From contig NZ_VXDB01000013.1 in NCBI RefSeq assembly GCF_008711325.1, positions 62,001-126,000 of the forward strand: 64,000 nucleotides of DNA, read 5' to 3'. Shown here piece by piece: positions 55,899 through 63,599 of this stretch (its first letter is position 1; every line of letters begins with the position of its first letter). This DNA is from Roseibium sediminis. Its GTDB lineage: Bacteria; Pseudomonadota; Alphaproteobacteria; Rhizobiales; Stappiaceae. The position numbers and the translations under genes were made by a program. Below the pieces are notes generated by a model. It was not told the DNA's origin and ran no database searches. It saw only the letters and a program-made list of their open reading frames with translations.

Positions 55899-56774
55899 AT
55901 GACTGATCGCTTGTTTGTCTTTGGCGTCGGATATTCTTCCCGTGCCTTGATTGACGCAGTGCGCGAGCAGTTTGACTGGATTGGGGGAACAACGCGCTCT
56001 GCGGACAAGGCTGAAAAGCTTCGGGAAGCCGGGATTGCTCCGTTCCTGTTTGATGGCGAGACGGCTTCCGCCGACCTGCTCACCGCTTTGGCCGAAGCAA
56101 CCCATGTCCTTGTGTCGATTGCACCTGATGAGTCCGGGGACCCGGTGCTCAACACCTGCCGCGCAACACTTGCCTCCTCCAGACCAAAATGGATCGGCTA
56201 CCTCTCGACCGTTGGCGTTTATGGCGATCATGATGGAGCGTGGGTAGATGAAGAGACTGCCTGCAAACCGGTCTCCAAACGATCGGTTCAGCGGGTCGAA
56301 GCCGAGACGGCCTGGCTGGACTTTGCCAAAGCGACCGGTGCCCCTGTGCAGATCTTCCGCCTGTCCGGCATTTACGGACCGGGGCGCAATGCCTTTGAAA
56401 ACTTCCGCAAGGGCCGGGCACGCCGCCTCGTGAAACCGGGGCAGGTGTTCAACCGCATTCATGTCGAGGACATAGCCGGGGCCGTGAAGGCTGCGATGGG
56501 CAGACCGCAAACGCGGGTTTACAACGTGACTGATGATGAACCTGCTCCGCCGCAGGACGTTGTCGCTTTTGCCGCAGAGCTTCTAGGTGTTGCTCCGCCG
56601 CCAGAGATCCCATTCGAGACAGCAGATCTCACGCCAATGGCGCGATCCTTTTATGGCGAAAACAAGCGGGTCTCAAATGCACGCGTGAAGTCTGAACTCG
56701 GATATTCCTTCCGCTATCCGGACTACCGCACAGCGCTTCGGGCTCTTCAAGAAACCGACGTTCAAGATACATAA
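55899..56774 (+). CDS. NAD(P)-dependent epimerase/reductase-like protein (YeeZ-type SDR)
   Basis: This 291-residue extended-SDR protein begins with a Rossmann segment LFVFGVGYSSRALID, where the usual GxxGxxG glycines are reduced to GVGYSS. It then has YLSTVGVYGDHDGAWVDE near residues 104-121, the SDR Tyr position replaced or shifted (SKRSVQRVEAE), and IFRLSGIYGPGRNAFEN near 150-166. The YxxxK motif is not evident, so it may be catalytically atypical. The ATG at 55899 has GGAG 10 nt upstream and follows the TrmH stop by 4 nt. Confidence 0.83.
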   Translation: MTDRLFVFGVGYSSRALIDAVREQFDWIGGTTRSADKAEKLREAGIAPFLFDGETASADLLTALAEATHVLVSIAPDESGDPVLNTCRATLASSRPKWIGYLSTVGVYGDHDGAWVDEETACKPVSKRSVQRVEAETAWLDFAKATGAPVQIFRLSGIYGPGRNAFENFRKGRARRLVKPGQVFNRIHVEDIAGAVKAAMGRPQTRVYNVTDDEPAPPQDVVAFAAELLGVAPPPEIPFETADLTPMARSFYGENKRVSNARVKSELGYSFRYPDYRTALRALQETDVQDT

Positions 56775-56792
56775 CCAATTTGGGAGGCCCAA

Positions 56793-57254
56793 ATGCAGGA
56801 TTGGCACGTCTACCTTTCCGGTGAGATTCATACCGACTGGCGCGAACGCATCATCAACGGGGCAGAAAAACTGGAGTTGCCAGTTACCTTCGCCGCGCCC
56901 GTCACCGACCATGATGCAAGCGACGACTGCGGTGCGGTGATCCTTGGCGGCGAGGAGAAGAAGTTCTGGTACGATCACAAGGGTGCCAAGATGAACGCCA
57001 TCCGGACCCGCACCCTGATCGAACAGTCTGACATTGTCGTGGTGCGTTTTGGCGACAAGTACAAACAATGGAATGCTGCTTTTGATGCTGGATATGCCGC
57101 AGCACTGGGCAAATCCCTGATCATCCTGCATGACGAGACCCTGATCCATCCCTTGAAAGAGGTTGATGCGGCAGCTCTCGCAGTGGCGGAAACTTCTGAG
57201 CAGGTCGTCGAAATACTGCGGTATGTTATCCGCGGAGAACTTGTTCGCTCATGA
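56793..57254 (+). CDS. YtoQ family protein
   Basis: This 153-residue protein matches the YtoQ family: WHVYLSGEIHTDWRERI at the N-terminus, FAAPVTDHDASDDCGAVILG near 33-52, KMNAIRTRTLIEQSDIVVVRFGDKYKQWNAAFDAGYAAALGKSLIILHDE near 66-115. The fold resembles nucleoside 2-deoxyribosyltransferases, so a nucleotide-related substrate is possible, but no function is established. GGAGG precedes the ATG. A 9-bp hairpin follows. Confidence 0.9.
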   Translation: MQDWHVYLSGEIHTDWRERIINGAEKLELPVTFAAPVTDHDASDDCGAVILGGEEKKFWYDHKGAKMNAIRTRTLIEQSDIVVVRFGDKYKQWNAAFDAGYAAALGKSLIILHDETLIHPLKEVDAAALAVAETSEQVVEILRYVIRGELVRS

Positions 57255-57259
57255 TAAAA

Positions 57260-57284
57260 GAAAGCCCCGTGAAATGGGGCTTTC
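57260..57284 (+). terminator. Hairpin terminator after ytoQ
   Basis: GAAAGCCCC (57260-57268) pairs perfectly with GGGGCTTTC (57276-57284) around a 7-nt loop, 6 nt after the stop. No long T-run follows. Confidence 0.7.
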
Positions 57285-57295
57285 ACTCAAGACTC

Positions 57296-57325
57296 TTGAA
57301 AATTAATTCATAAAGACCCTATATA
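57296..57325 (+). promoter_or_regulatory. Candidate promoter of the structured leader and cold-shock-domain gene
   Basis: TTGAAA (57296-57301) and TATATA (57320-57325) are 18 nt apart. Transcription would start near 57332, exactly where the first GGAAAGAGCC arm begins. Confidence 0.5.
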
Positions 57326-57331
57326 GTATTT

Positions 57332-57571
57332 GGAAAGAGCCTCAAGCGTGGCCATTTTTCTAGTTTTCGCCACAAGAAACGTTGAAAACCGGCTCTTTTT
57401 CCCGGCGCCGTTCCGTCTTTGACGCACAATAGCAGCAGTCAATGGACCGGAAATGCGCAGCGAAGCGCCTGACTGGCAAGCTTCGCTTTTTAATTACTGT
57501 CATCAAGGCGTGTCATTCCCCGGCTAGAAACGGATTGTTTGAACGCTGCAAAAATTTTGGAAAGAGCAACC
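57332..57571 (+). ncRNA. Structured 5' leader with two competing pairings over the ribosome site (candidate RNA switch or small RNA)
   Basis: GGAAAGAGCC (57332-57341) can pair with GGCTCTTTTT (57391-57400), enclosing an inner GTGGC/GCCAC stem (57348-57352 and 57369-57373). TTTGGAAAGAGC is repeated exactly at 57329-57340 and at 57556-57567, where it forms the Shine-Dalgarno region of the next gene. The GCTCTTT segment can therefore pair with either copy but not both. The first stem ends in a T-run, so a small RNA of about 70 nt is another reading. No known riboswitch class was recognised. Confidence 0.5.
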
Positions 57572-57772
57572 ATGTTGCATGGAAATGTAAAATGGTTCGA
57601 CATCAGCCAAGGTCTTGGCTCCATCGAACCTGAAAGCGGAAGAGAAGTACTCGTCGACAGTCTGGCGTTGAAGCGCTCCGGCATTGACACCTTGAGCGAA
57701 GGACAGCTGGTCATGTTTGACCTTGCCTATCGCAAGGGACAGGCCATCGCCGAGGACCTGAAGGTCCTGTAG
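57572..57772 (+). CDS. Divergent cold-shock-domain protein
   Basis: This 66-residue protein has a CSD framework: GNVKWFDISQGLGSIEPE near residues 4-21, VLVDSLALKRSGIDTLSEGQLVMFDL near 26-51, and AEDLKVL at the end. Compared with the canonical paralogue at 61996, the RNA-binding RNP1 segment KGYGFI has become QGLGSI and the RNP2 segment IFVHISA has become VLVDSLA. The key aromatic and His residues are therefore lost. It may fold like Csp but bind RNA poorly or bind something else. The ATG at 57572 follows GGAAAGAG, part of the repeated leader segment. A terminator follows. Confidence 0.8.
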   Translation: MLHGNVKWFDISQGLGSIEPESGREVLVDSLALKRSGIDTLSEGQLVMFDLAYRKGQAIAEDLKVL

Positions 57773-57797
57773 ACCCTTCTTCTTTCAAACCAACCAC

Positions 57798-57824
57798 AAG
57801 GGCGGCTCGACCGCCCTTTTCTAT
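57798..57824 (+). terminator. Rho-independent terminator after the divergent cold-shock gene
   Basis: AAGGGCGG (57798-57805) pairs with CCGCCCTT (57811-57818) around a 5-nt loop, followed by TTCTATTT. Confidence 0.85.
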
Positions 57825-57889
57825 TTGCCGACGTTCTCCTTTGGCTGGAAGATCCCTTGCGGTCGCATCCGGCGCAGTCTGGTCCACAG

Positions 57890-57917
57890 TTGACCTGACT
57901 GGATCGGAAGATACTGT
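57890..57917 (+). promoter_or_regulatory. Candidate promoter of the MFS-esterase operon
   Basis: TTGACC (57890-57895) and TACTGT (57912-57917) are 16 nt apart. A start near 57925 would lie upstream of the GTG at 57976 but downstream of the TTG at 57841, which supports the shorter MFS protein. Confidence 0.4.
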
Positions 57918-57975
57918 CGTCTGCCAAGAGAGGTTTTGTACTCTCCTCCCTGTTTCCTTCGAATCGGCAGGTTCC

Positions 57976-59238
57976 GTGTCTGCACATCCCCCCACCCGCA
58001 ATTCTCTGAGCTTTATCTTTGTTACCGTTGCCCTTGAGGCGATGGGTATCGGACTCATTGTTCCCGTGCTTCCGTCGCTTCTGACGGAGATATCGGGAAG
58101 TGGTCTCAGCGATGCGGCACGATGGGGCGGGTTGCTGACCTTTATCTATGCGTTGATGCAGTTTCTGTTTGGACCGGCTTTGGGCAATTTGTCTGACCAT
58201 CTGGGCCGTCGGCCAGTGTTGCTGACATCCCTCTTCGTACTGGCGATTGATTATGTGATCATGGCCGTTGCAGGATCCCTAGCCCTGCTCATTTTCGGAA
58301 GGATGCTGGCGGGCATTTGCGGCGCCACCTTTTCCGTCGCCTCCGCTTTCATCGCAGATGTTTCTTCCAAAGAAGACCGGGCGAAAAATTTCGGACTTAT
58401 TGGCGCCGCCTTCGGGGTTGGCTTCATCATAGGCCCGGCCCTCGGCGGTTTGCTCGGAGAATTCGGCGCGCGTGCGCCTTTCATCGCGGCCGCAGTTCTT
58501 ACCTTCGTGAATTTTCTTTTCGGGTATTTTGTACTTCCGGAAACCCTGACGGCAGGAAACAGGCGTCCGTTTTCCCTGCAGCGCGCCAATCCCCTCGGGG
58601 CCCTGCGCCAACTGATGAGCATTCCGACGTTGGGAATGCTGCTGGCCTCAGTCCTTCTGTTTGACCTAGCGCACTATGTCTATCCGAGTATCTGGTCGTA
58701 TTTTGCCGCCGAAACATTTCACTGGAGCCCCGGCGAAATTGGCGTGTCACTTGCGGTGGTGGGGGTCGGTTTTGCTGTCGTGCAAGGCTATATCATAAGG
58801 GTCATAGAGCCAAAAATTGGTGCGAAACGCACGCTCTACCTGTCCCTTCTTTGCAACCTCATCGCCTTTGTTGCCCTTTCAGTGGTCACAACTGGTTTGG
58901 TGGCCTATGCCTTTTTCCCCTTTTCCGCACTGGGAGCCATGGCCACACCTGCCTATTCCGGGCTTATGTCCAATATGGTTGCCGATGACCAACAGGGCGA
59001 ATTGCAGGGAATGCTTTCCAGTGTGACCGGGATAGGCATGATCATTACCCCCGTCGCGACGACCCAACTCTTTGCAGTTTTTACCGCACCGGGCGCTGCC
59101 ATCTATTTCCCGGGCGCGCCTTTCGCATTATCTGCGATATTGATCATCCTGGCGGCGGTTTGTGCAGTCATAGGCCTTACACCAACCCACAAGACGAAGC
59201 TGCATGAAGCAGCAGACAGCAAGGACCAAACGTCGTGA
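57976..59238 (+). CDS. MFS transporter, TetA/drug-efflux type
   Basis: This 420-residue inner-membrane transporter has about 12 hydrophobic helices. The first helix [26 protein letters not shown] and the loop 2-3 motif [17 protein letters not shown] are typical of the TCR/Tet efflux family; motif C appears as [16 protein letters not shown] in helix 5. The GTG at 57976 follows CAGG and gives the usual family length; a TTG at 57841 would add 45 non-membrane residues. The stop overlaps the next GTG (GTGA), so it is coupled to an esterase gene. The substrate is unknown. Confidence 0.9.
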   Translation: MSAHPPTRNSLSFIFVTVALEAMGIGLIVPVLPSLLTEISGSGLSDAARWGGLLTFIYALMQFLFGPALGNLSDHLGRRPVLLTSLFVLAIDYVIMAVAGSLALLIFGRMLAGICGATFSVASAFIADVSSKEDRAKNFGLIGAAFGVGFIIGPALGGLLGEFGARAPFIAAAVLTFVNFLFGYFVLPETLTAGNRRPFSLQRANPLGALRQLMSIPTLGMLLASVLLFDLAHYVYPSIWSYFAAETFHWSPGEIGVSLAVVGVGFAVVQGYIIRVIEPKIGAKRTLYLSLLCNLIAFVALSVVTTGLVAYAFFPFSALGAMATPAYSGLMSNMVADDQQGELQGMLSSVTGIGMIITPVATTQLFAVFTAPGAAIYFPGAPFALSAILIILAAVCAVIGLTPTHKTKLHEAADSKDQTS

Positions 59239-59900
59239 TATCTTCCTCTCTTTCCGGCCCCCGTCTCGAGCCACTGAGTGGCGGACCTGCACGGCAACTT
59301 GTTGTCATCCTGCATGGATACGGCGCCGATGGGCACGATCTTATCGACCTTGGCCGAGCGTGGGGCACGTCCCTTCCAGACGCTGCCTTTGCGGCACCGC
59401 ATGCGCCCGAACCGCTCCCGTTCGAAGGCTTTGGCGGGCGGCAGTGGTTTGCTCTGCAAGAGCGCGACATGCGGGAATACAGTCTTGGTGCAGAGGCAGC
59501 ACGCCCTGTGCTGGACGTGTTTTTGGACGCAGAACTCGCACGCCTTGGGCTTACCGATCACGATCTCGCCCTTGTCGGGTTCAGTCAGGGCGCAATGATG
59601 GCGCTCCACACGGGTTTGCGCCGGAAATTCCCACCGGCGGCCATCATTGCCTATTCCGGTCTCTTGCCAGCCCCCGACCAGCTGGACACCATCAAGACGC
59701 CCACTCCGGTTTTGATGGTTCACGGAGCAGACGATGATGTTGTCTTGCCATACCACTTGCCGGCAGGCGCCGAGGCGCTTCGGGGCGCGGGCATTACAAT
59801 CGAGGCCCACCTTTTAGAAAACCTTGGCCATTCTATCGATGAACGCGCGATGGTTTTGGGTGGACGGCATCTCAATCGCTGTTTTGGCGCCTCGAACTGA
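59235..59900 (+). CDS. Alpha/beta hydrolase of the phospholipase/carboxylesterase (YpfH-like) family
   Basis: This 221-residue enzyme has LVVILHGYGADGHDLIDLG near residues 23-41 (oxyanion region), nucleophile elbow LVGFSQGAMMALH near 112-124, catalytic Asp in LMVHGADDDVVLP near 158-170 and His in ENLGHSIDE near 195-203. It starts with GTG overlapping the MFS stop. The link with an efflux pump suggests it processes the exported compound or an ester drug, which is only inference. Confidence 0.9.
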   Translation: MISSSLSGPRLEPLSGGPARQLVVILHGYGADGHDLIDLGRAWGTSLPDAAFAAPHAPEPLPFEGFGGRQWFALQERDMREYSLGAEAARPVLDVFLDAELARLGLTDHDLALVGFSQGAMMALHTGLRRKFPPAAIIAYSGLLPAPDQLDTIKTPTPVLMVHGADDDVVLPYHLPAGAEALRGAGITIEAHLLENLGHSIDERAMVLGGRHLNRCFGASN

Positions 59901-59971
59901 CCCATGGTTAACGCGGTGTTAACGCTTTTCCCGGACGCTTGGGGGAGCCCTTTAAGCGGAGCGCCGCCGGC

Positions 59972-60550
59972 ATGCAGATATCCATCGAGACCACGACCCA
60001 GTCCGCAAGCATCTTTTCAGCGAACTTCGGCAACCAGACCTCTCTTGCCCGTCAGAAAGACGAGGGAGAGGGAGCGAAGGCCCCTGCCGTCAGTCTGCTG
60101 GAACAGGCCGCCGACAAGGCGGAGGAAGACGCCGTCGTGATCGCCGCCCTTCAGGAGGCCGTCGAGAAAGGCCGCGACAACGGGGACGACGACAAGGACA
60201 AGACCGGCTCGCTTGCCACCGTCGAGGACTACCAGAAGGCAGCTGGCAAGCTGAAATCCGCACTGGTTGCAGAAGAGGCCGCCGGACCGTCCGTGTCCTA
60301 TGAAAGCGGAAAGACAACGACGACAACCATTGAGGCGCAGTTTGGTGACCAGACCATCTCCGCCCAGTTCGTGTCCTATGAGCGGATCTCCTATTCCAGT
60401 GAAACCGGCTTTTCCGTGCGCACTGCGAGCGCATCGAGCATCGAAGGTAAACTTGGCGATGCCGAATTCAGCTACCAAAGCGCAGCCGTCAGTTCGCTCT
60501 ACGCGGGCAGCGGCTCGCAAATTGCCAGTCTGGCTGAACTGACCGCTTGA
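59972..60550 (+). CDS. Unknown Ser/Thr-rich protein
   Basis: This 192-residue acidic protein was not recognised. It has no signal peptide or membrane helix and is rich in Ser, Thr, Ala and charged residues. The centre (about 45-110) is a charged helical segment with DNGDDDKDK. The N-terminal piece ISIETTTQSASIFSANFGNQTS and a later piece TTTTTIEAQFGDQTISAQF look like repeats of one motif (TTT, six or so residues, FG-x-QT). The ATG at 59972 has only a distant GCGGAG; a TTG at 59939 is the alternative. It stands between the esterase and the Rieske gene. Confidence 0.6.
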   Translation: MQISIETTTQSASIFSANFGNQTSLARQKDEGEGAKAPAVSLLEQAADKAEEDAVVIAALQEAVEKGRDNGDDDKDKTGSLATVEDYQKAAGKLKSALVAEEAAGPSVSYESGKTTTTTIEAQFGDQTISAQFVSYERISYSSETGFSVRTASASSIEGKLGDAEFSYQSAAVSSLYAGSGSQIASLAELTA

Positions 60551-60655
60551 GCTCTATCAGGTTTTCTTCGTAACCCGTTTCACTTGAGGCTTGCCTGAAC
60601 CTCGGTTAAAGCTTCGCGCATCCGCAAATCGGACATGCCGCGAAGGGGAACATCC

Positions 60656-61714
60656 GTGGACAAACTTCAAGCCGACCTGTTGCGCGGTCTCTGGTACGTT
60701 GCCTGCCCGGGCCGGGAAGTGAAGAAGGGTGCCATGACCGGCAAGAAGCTGATGGGCGAACTCGTGCTCATTGGCCGGGACGAGAACGGCAAGGTGTTTG
60801 CCTTGCGCGATATCTGCCCGCACCGAGGCATTCCGCTTCGCCACGGCTGGTTCGACGGAAAACACGTTCAGTGCTGCTATCATGGCTGGAAGTTCGACAC
60901 GGAAGGCACCTGCGTCGACATTCCGTCAACCCATGAATACCAGACCATCGATTATTCGAAGATCTCCTGTGGCGCCTATCCGGCGATCGAACGGCAAGGC
61001 CTGATCTGGATCTACTTCGCTGCCAATGGAGAGAAGCCGGAAGACGGCCGTCAGCCGGAGCCGCCGACACTGCCGGACTTCCCGCTGGACGCTGCTCCGA
61101 CCGTCGACATCATGCAGCCGTTCATCTGCTCGGTTGATCATGCGGCTCTCGGGCTGATGGATCCGACCCACGCGGCCTTCGTGCATACCTCCTGGTGGTT
61201 CAAGAAGAACGCGACGAAGCTCCGCTCCAAGGAAAAGCACTTTGAACCGGCAGAACTCGGCTGGGCCATGGTGCGTCATAAGCTTCCGCCGCAGAACATC
61301 GCCTACAAGGTGCTTGGCGACGACGTGACCACGGAAATCCGCTATCAGCTGCCGGGTTTGCGCATCGAGCACATCAAGGGATCGAAGCATTCCGTCGTCG
61401 GATTGACCACGATCACGCCTGTTACGCCGGATGAAACCGAAGTGCGCCAGCTGTTCTGGACGACAATGGGCTGGGTCAAGCCACTCAAGCCGCTGGTCAA
61501 GCACCTCATGAGCGTCTTCCTCAATCAGGATCGGCAGGTCGTTATCCAGCAGCGCGAAGGTCTGGAGTTCAATCCAAAACTCATGCTGATCAATGACGCC
61601 GACACCCAGGGGCGCTGGTGGATGCAACTGAAGCGCGAATGGGACAAGTCGGCTGCAGAGGATCGCCCGTTCGAGAACCCTGTTCAAGCGAAGACCCTGC
61701 GCTGGATGAGCTGA
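60656..61714 (+). CDS. Rieske non-haem iron oxygenase (aromatic ring-hydroxylating type)
   Basis: This 352-residue oxygenase has the Rieske cluster motif Cys-54, His-56, Cys-73 and His-76 (ICPHRG and CCYHGWKF), and a C-terminal catalytic domain whose iron ligands are likely His-172 and His-177 in MDPTHAAFVH. It resembles single-component alpha-subunit (phthalate dioxygenase or Vanillate demethylase-like) oxygenases. No reductase gene is adjacent. The GTG at 60656 follows AAGGGG with about 7-nt spacing; an ATG at 60635 has a weaker site. The substrate is unknown. Confidence 0.85.
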   Translation: MDKLQADLLRGLWYVACPGREVKKGAMTGKKLMGELVLIGRDENGKVFALRDICPHRGIPLRHGWFDGKHVQCCYHGWKFDTEGTCVDIPSTHEYQTIDYSKISCGAYPAIERQGLIWIYFAANGEKPEDGRQPEPPTLPDFPLDAAPTVDIMQPFICSVDHAALGLMDPTHAAFVHTSWWFKKNATKLRSKEKHFEPAELGWAMVRHKLPPQNIAYKVLGDDVTTEIRYQLPGLRIEHIKGSKHSVVGLTTITPVTPDETEVRQLFWTTMGWVKPLKPLVKHLMSVFLNQDRQVVIQQREGLEFNPKLMLINDADTQGRWWMQLKREWDKSAAEDRPFENPVQAKTLRWMS

Positions 61715-61995
61715 AGGCGGTACAACCTGACAGATTTGCCAAATCCGGCATTGCGGTCAAATGGATGGCTTTAGGATTTGGTGACGAAAAAGGGGACAGG
61801 CTCGCGCTTTACAACCGAATCCCATTGCTTTTCACGGTGGCATCCCTTAGAAAGCGTCATCGATTTTGTTTGCCGAACTTTGTTACTGCGCAGTTTTCTG
61901 CGGCCTGAACGATCTTCCCTTCAACGTCGACTAAACCGCTGCATGGCCGAATTCGACCTGCAGCATTCTCTATGACTGATTGAAAGGAAATCATC
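61715..61995 (+). other. Long leader region of the cold-shock gene
   Basis: No gene was seen in this 281-nt stretch. A long untranslated leader is usual for cspA-type genes. AAAGGAAATCATC gives the ribosome site. No cold-box element could be assigned. Confidence 0.45.
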
Positions 61996-62205
61996 ATGGC
62001 TATCGGTACCGTAAAGTTCTTCAACACCACCAAAGGTTATGGCTTCATTCAGCCGGAAGACGGATCTGCTGACATTTTCGTTCACATTTCCGCTGTTGAG
62101 CGCGCTGGCATGCAGTCTCTGGCTGAAGGCCAGAAGGTCAGCTTTGAAGTTGTTCAGGACCGCCGTTCCGGCAAGTCCGCTGCTGACAACCTGCAGGCTG
62201 TCTAA
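61996..62205 (+). CDS. Cold-shock protein, CspA family
   Basis: This 69-residue single CSD protein has intact RNA-binding motifs: [20 protein letters not shown] (RNP1) and [14 protein letters not shown] (RNP2), ending [10 protein letters not shown]. It is expected to act as an RNA chaperone. AAGGA precedes the ATG. Its codon use (frequent CTG, GCT, GTT) looks like that of a highly expressed gene. It ends in a strong bidirectional terminator. Confidence 0.96.
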   Translation: MAIGTVKFFNTTKGYGFIQPEDGSADIFVHISAVERAGMQSLAEGQKVSFEVVQDRRSGKSAADNLQAV

Positions 62206-62232
62206 GCTTCTGGCGTAAGCCGAACGAGTTTT

Positions 62233-62262
62233 AAAAGGCCGGGCCCAGCGCCCGGCCTTTTT
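62233..62262. terminator. Bidirectional terminator between the cold-shock and DMT transporter genes
   Basis: AAAAGGCCGGGC (62233-62244) pairs with GCCCGGCCTTTT (62250-62261) around a short loop. T-runs lie on both sides, serving the plus-strand csp gene and the minus-strand transporter gene. Confidence 0.9.
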
Positions 62263-62273
62263 GCATTTGCACT

Positions 62274-63179
62274 TTATGCCAGCGCAATCAGGGCAATCCC
62301 GAACACTGCTACCGCGGCCCCGATCACCCCGCTGGCTCTTGGCAGCTGCCTGTCGCGAATCCACAGAACCGGGATGATCAGAAGCGGGGACAGGGAGCCG
62401 AGAACCATGGAGACCCCAGCCTCCATATGGGCGTAGGCATAGAGCAGCAAGGACGTTGAGAGCCCATACCCGATGACGCCCGGGATCACCGTACGCATCA
62501 AGAGATAGGGCGTGGCGATGGAGACCGGGCGGAACAGGGCAGCTGGCCAGAGCGCGACCAGCGAGATCATAACCGCTGCCATGGACAGCCGGATTGCGCC
62601 GATTGCCAAAGGTTCGGCTCCTGCTTCCAACGCCGGTTTGACCGCCAGAAAGCCGAATCCCTGAAATGCGGCTGCCGAGATCCCCAGAACGGCGATCCAC
62701 ACCAAGCTGTTCCTGCTTTGAAGAACCGGTCCGTCCTGGCCTTGATGTCGCCCGATCGCCAAGATGACACCGGCAATCACCAATGCCCCGCCAAACAACT
62801 GTGTTGCTTGCAAAAGCTCACCAAACCAGACGAACGCAAGCACAGCGACGATCGGGGCCTTCAGGCACAGAAGCAACTCGGTCAGACGGGGACCTGCCTG
62901 ACGAAGCAACTCGATCATGGCGAGATTGCCCAGGATAATTCCCACGGACGAAGACAGGACAAAATTCGGCCAATGCGACCAGTCGACACTCGGCCAGAGA
63001 TCAAACAGGGCCGACAGGACGCACAACATAGCGCCGCAGGACAACAGCTGGACGCGGGTGAATTCGAAAGCACCCAATTGGCGGGCGGGCCACTGAGCGA
63101 GGGCGGCACCGGTTGCCCAACCTGCCGAGGCGCCAATGGCTGCCAGTGCCGGGAAAAGAGTAAACAAGGGCGCCTCCAT
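62274..63179 (-). CDS. DMT family (EamA) transporter
   Basis: This 301-residue inner-membrane protein has about ten hydrophobic helices in two EamA repeats (first half ending ...LFGGALVIAGVILAIG, second half ending ...GVIGAAVAVFGIALIALA). Family members export amino acids or metabolites. It is divergent from an HxlR-type regulator with two palindromic sites between them. The ATG at 63179 lacks a clear ribosome site; a TTG at 63167 after GGAGG is a possible real start. Confidence 0.88.
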   Translation of the reverse strand: MEAPLFTLFPALAAIGASAGWATGAALAQWPARQLGAFEFTRVQLLSCGAMLCVLSALFDLWPSVDWSHWPNFVLSSSVGIILGNLAMIELLRQAGPRLTELLLCLKAPIVAVLAFVWFGELLQATQLFGGALVIAGVILAIGRHQGQDGPVLQSRNSLVWIAVLGISAAAFQGFGFLAVKPALEAGAEPLAIGAIRLSMAAVMISLVALWPAALFRPVSIATPYLLMRTVIPGVIGYGLSTSLLLYAYAHMEAGVSMVLGSLSPLLIIPVLWIRDRQLPRASGVIGAAVAVFGIALIALA

Positions 63180-63181
63180 TT

Positions 63182-63198
63182 GCTATCATATGAGTAGC
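63182..63198. promoter_or_regulatory. Candidate HxlR operator 1, GCTA-N9-TAGC
   Basis: TTGCTA and TAGCAA form a perfect dyad with a 9-nt spacer, directly upstream of the transporter start. The same GCTA-N9-TAGC pattern recurs 25 bp away at 63207-63223. Confidence 0.55.
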
Positions 63199-63206
63199 AA
63201 TAGATC

Positions 63207-63223
63207 GCTACATAAAAGATAGC
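63207..63223. promoter_or_regulatory. Candidate HxlR operator 2, GCTA-N9-TAGC
   Basis: This is the second copy of the dyad, 10 bp before the hxlR-type ATG. Two sites about 2.4 helical turns apart in a 54-bp divergent gap fit control of both genes by the adjacent regulator. Confidence 0.55.
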
Positions 63224-63233
63224 AAGGAACCTT

Positions 63234-63599
63234 ATGCCCAAATCGGCTCCAAAGCCCGGCTCCCCGGTACGTGGCTCCAAGTCCGGCAAGCCTATCATGG
63301 CCCTCTTCGACCTATTGGGCCGAAGCTGGGCTCTCGGAATTCTTTGGCAACTGTCCGATGGTCCGTTGACCTTTCGAGACCTGCAGGCGCGCTGCGAATC
63401 GGTCTCCCCCACCGTGCTCAACAAGCGCCTAAGAGAATTGCGCGACAGTCTTTTTGTCGGGCGCGGAGATCACGGATACGAACTGACACCGCTTGGTCGC
63501 GACCTTTTTGCAAAACTGCATCCCTTGGGAAACTGGTCAACTAAATGGGCGGAACAATTGGCCTGCGAGCCCTCAAACCAGGAAGCTCAGCCCGAATAG
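63234..63599 (+). CDS. HxlR family winged-helix regulator
   Basis: This 121-residue regulator has the HxlR winged helix: LLGRSWALGILWQLSDGPLTFRDLQARCESVSPTVLNKRLRELRDSLFVGR (residues about 27-77), then the wing HGYELTPLGRDLFAKLHPL. The N-terminal 20 residues are basic and proline-rich. The usual N-terminal cysteine of redox-sensing members is absent. AAGGA precedes the ATG. It probably controls the divergent DMT transporter gene. Confidence 0.9.
   Translation: MPKSAPKPGSPVRGSKSGKPIMALFDLLGRSWALGILWQLSDGPLTFRDLQARCESVSPTVLNKRLRELRDSLFVGRGDHGYELTPLGRDLFAKLHPLGNWSTKWAEQLACEPSNQEAQPE

Noticed and set aside
57841..57975. A 45-residue N-terminal extension of the MFS transporter starting at a TTG.
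   Set aside because: A probable promoter lies inside it and the extension has no membrane or family character; the GTG at 57976 gives the normal length.
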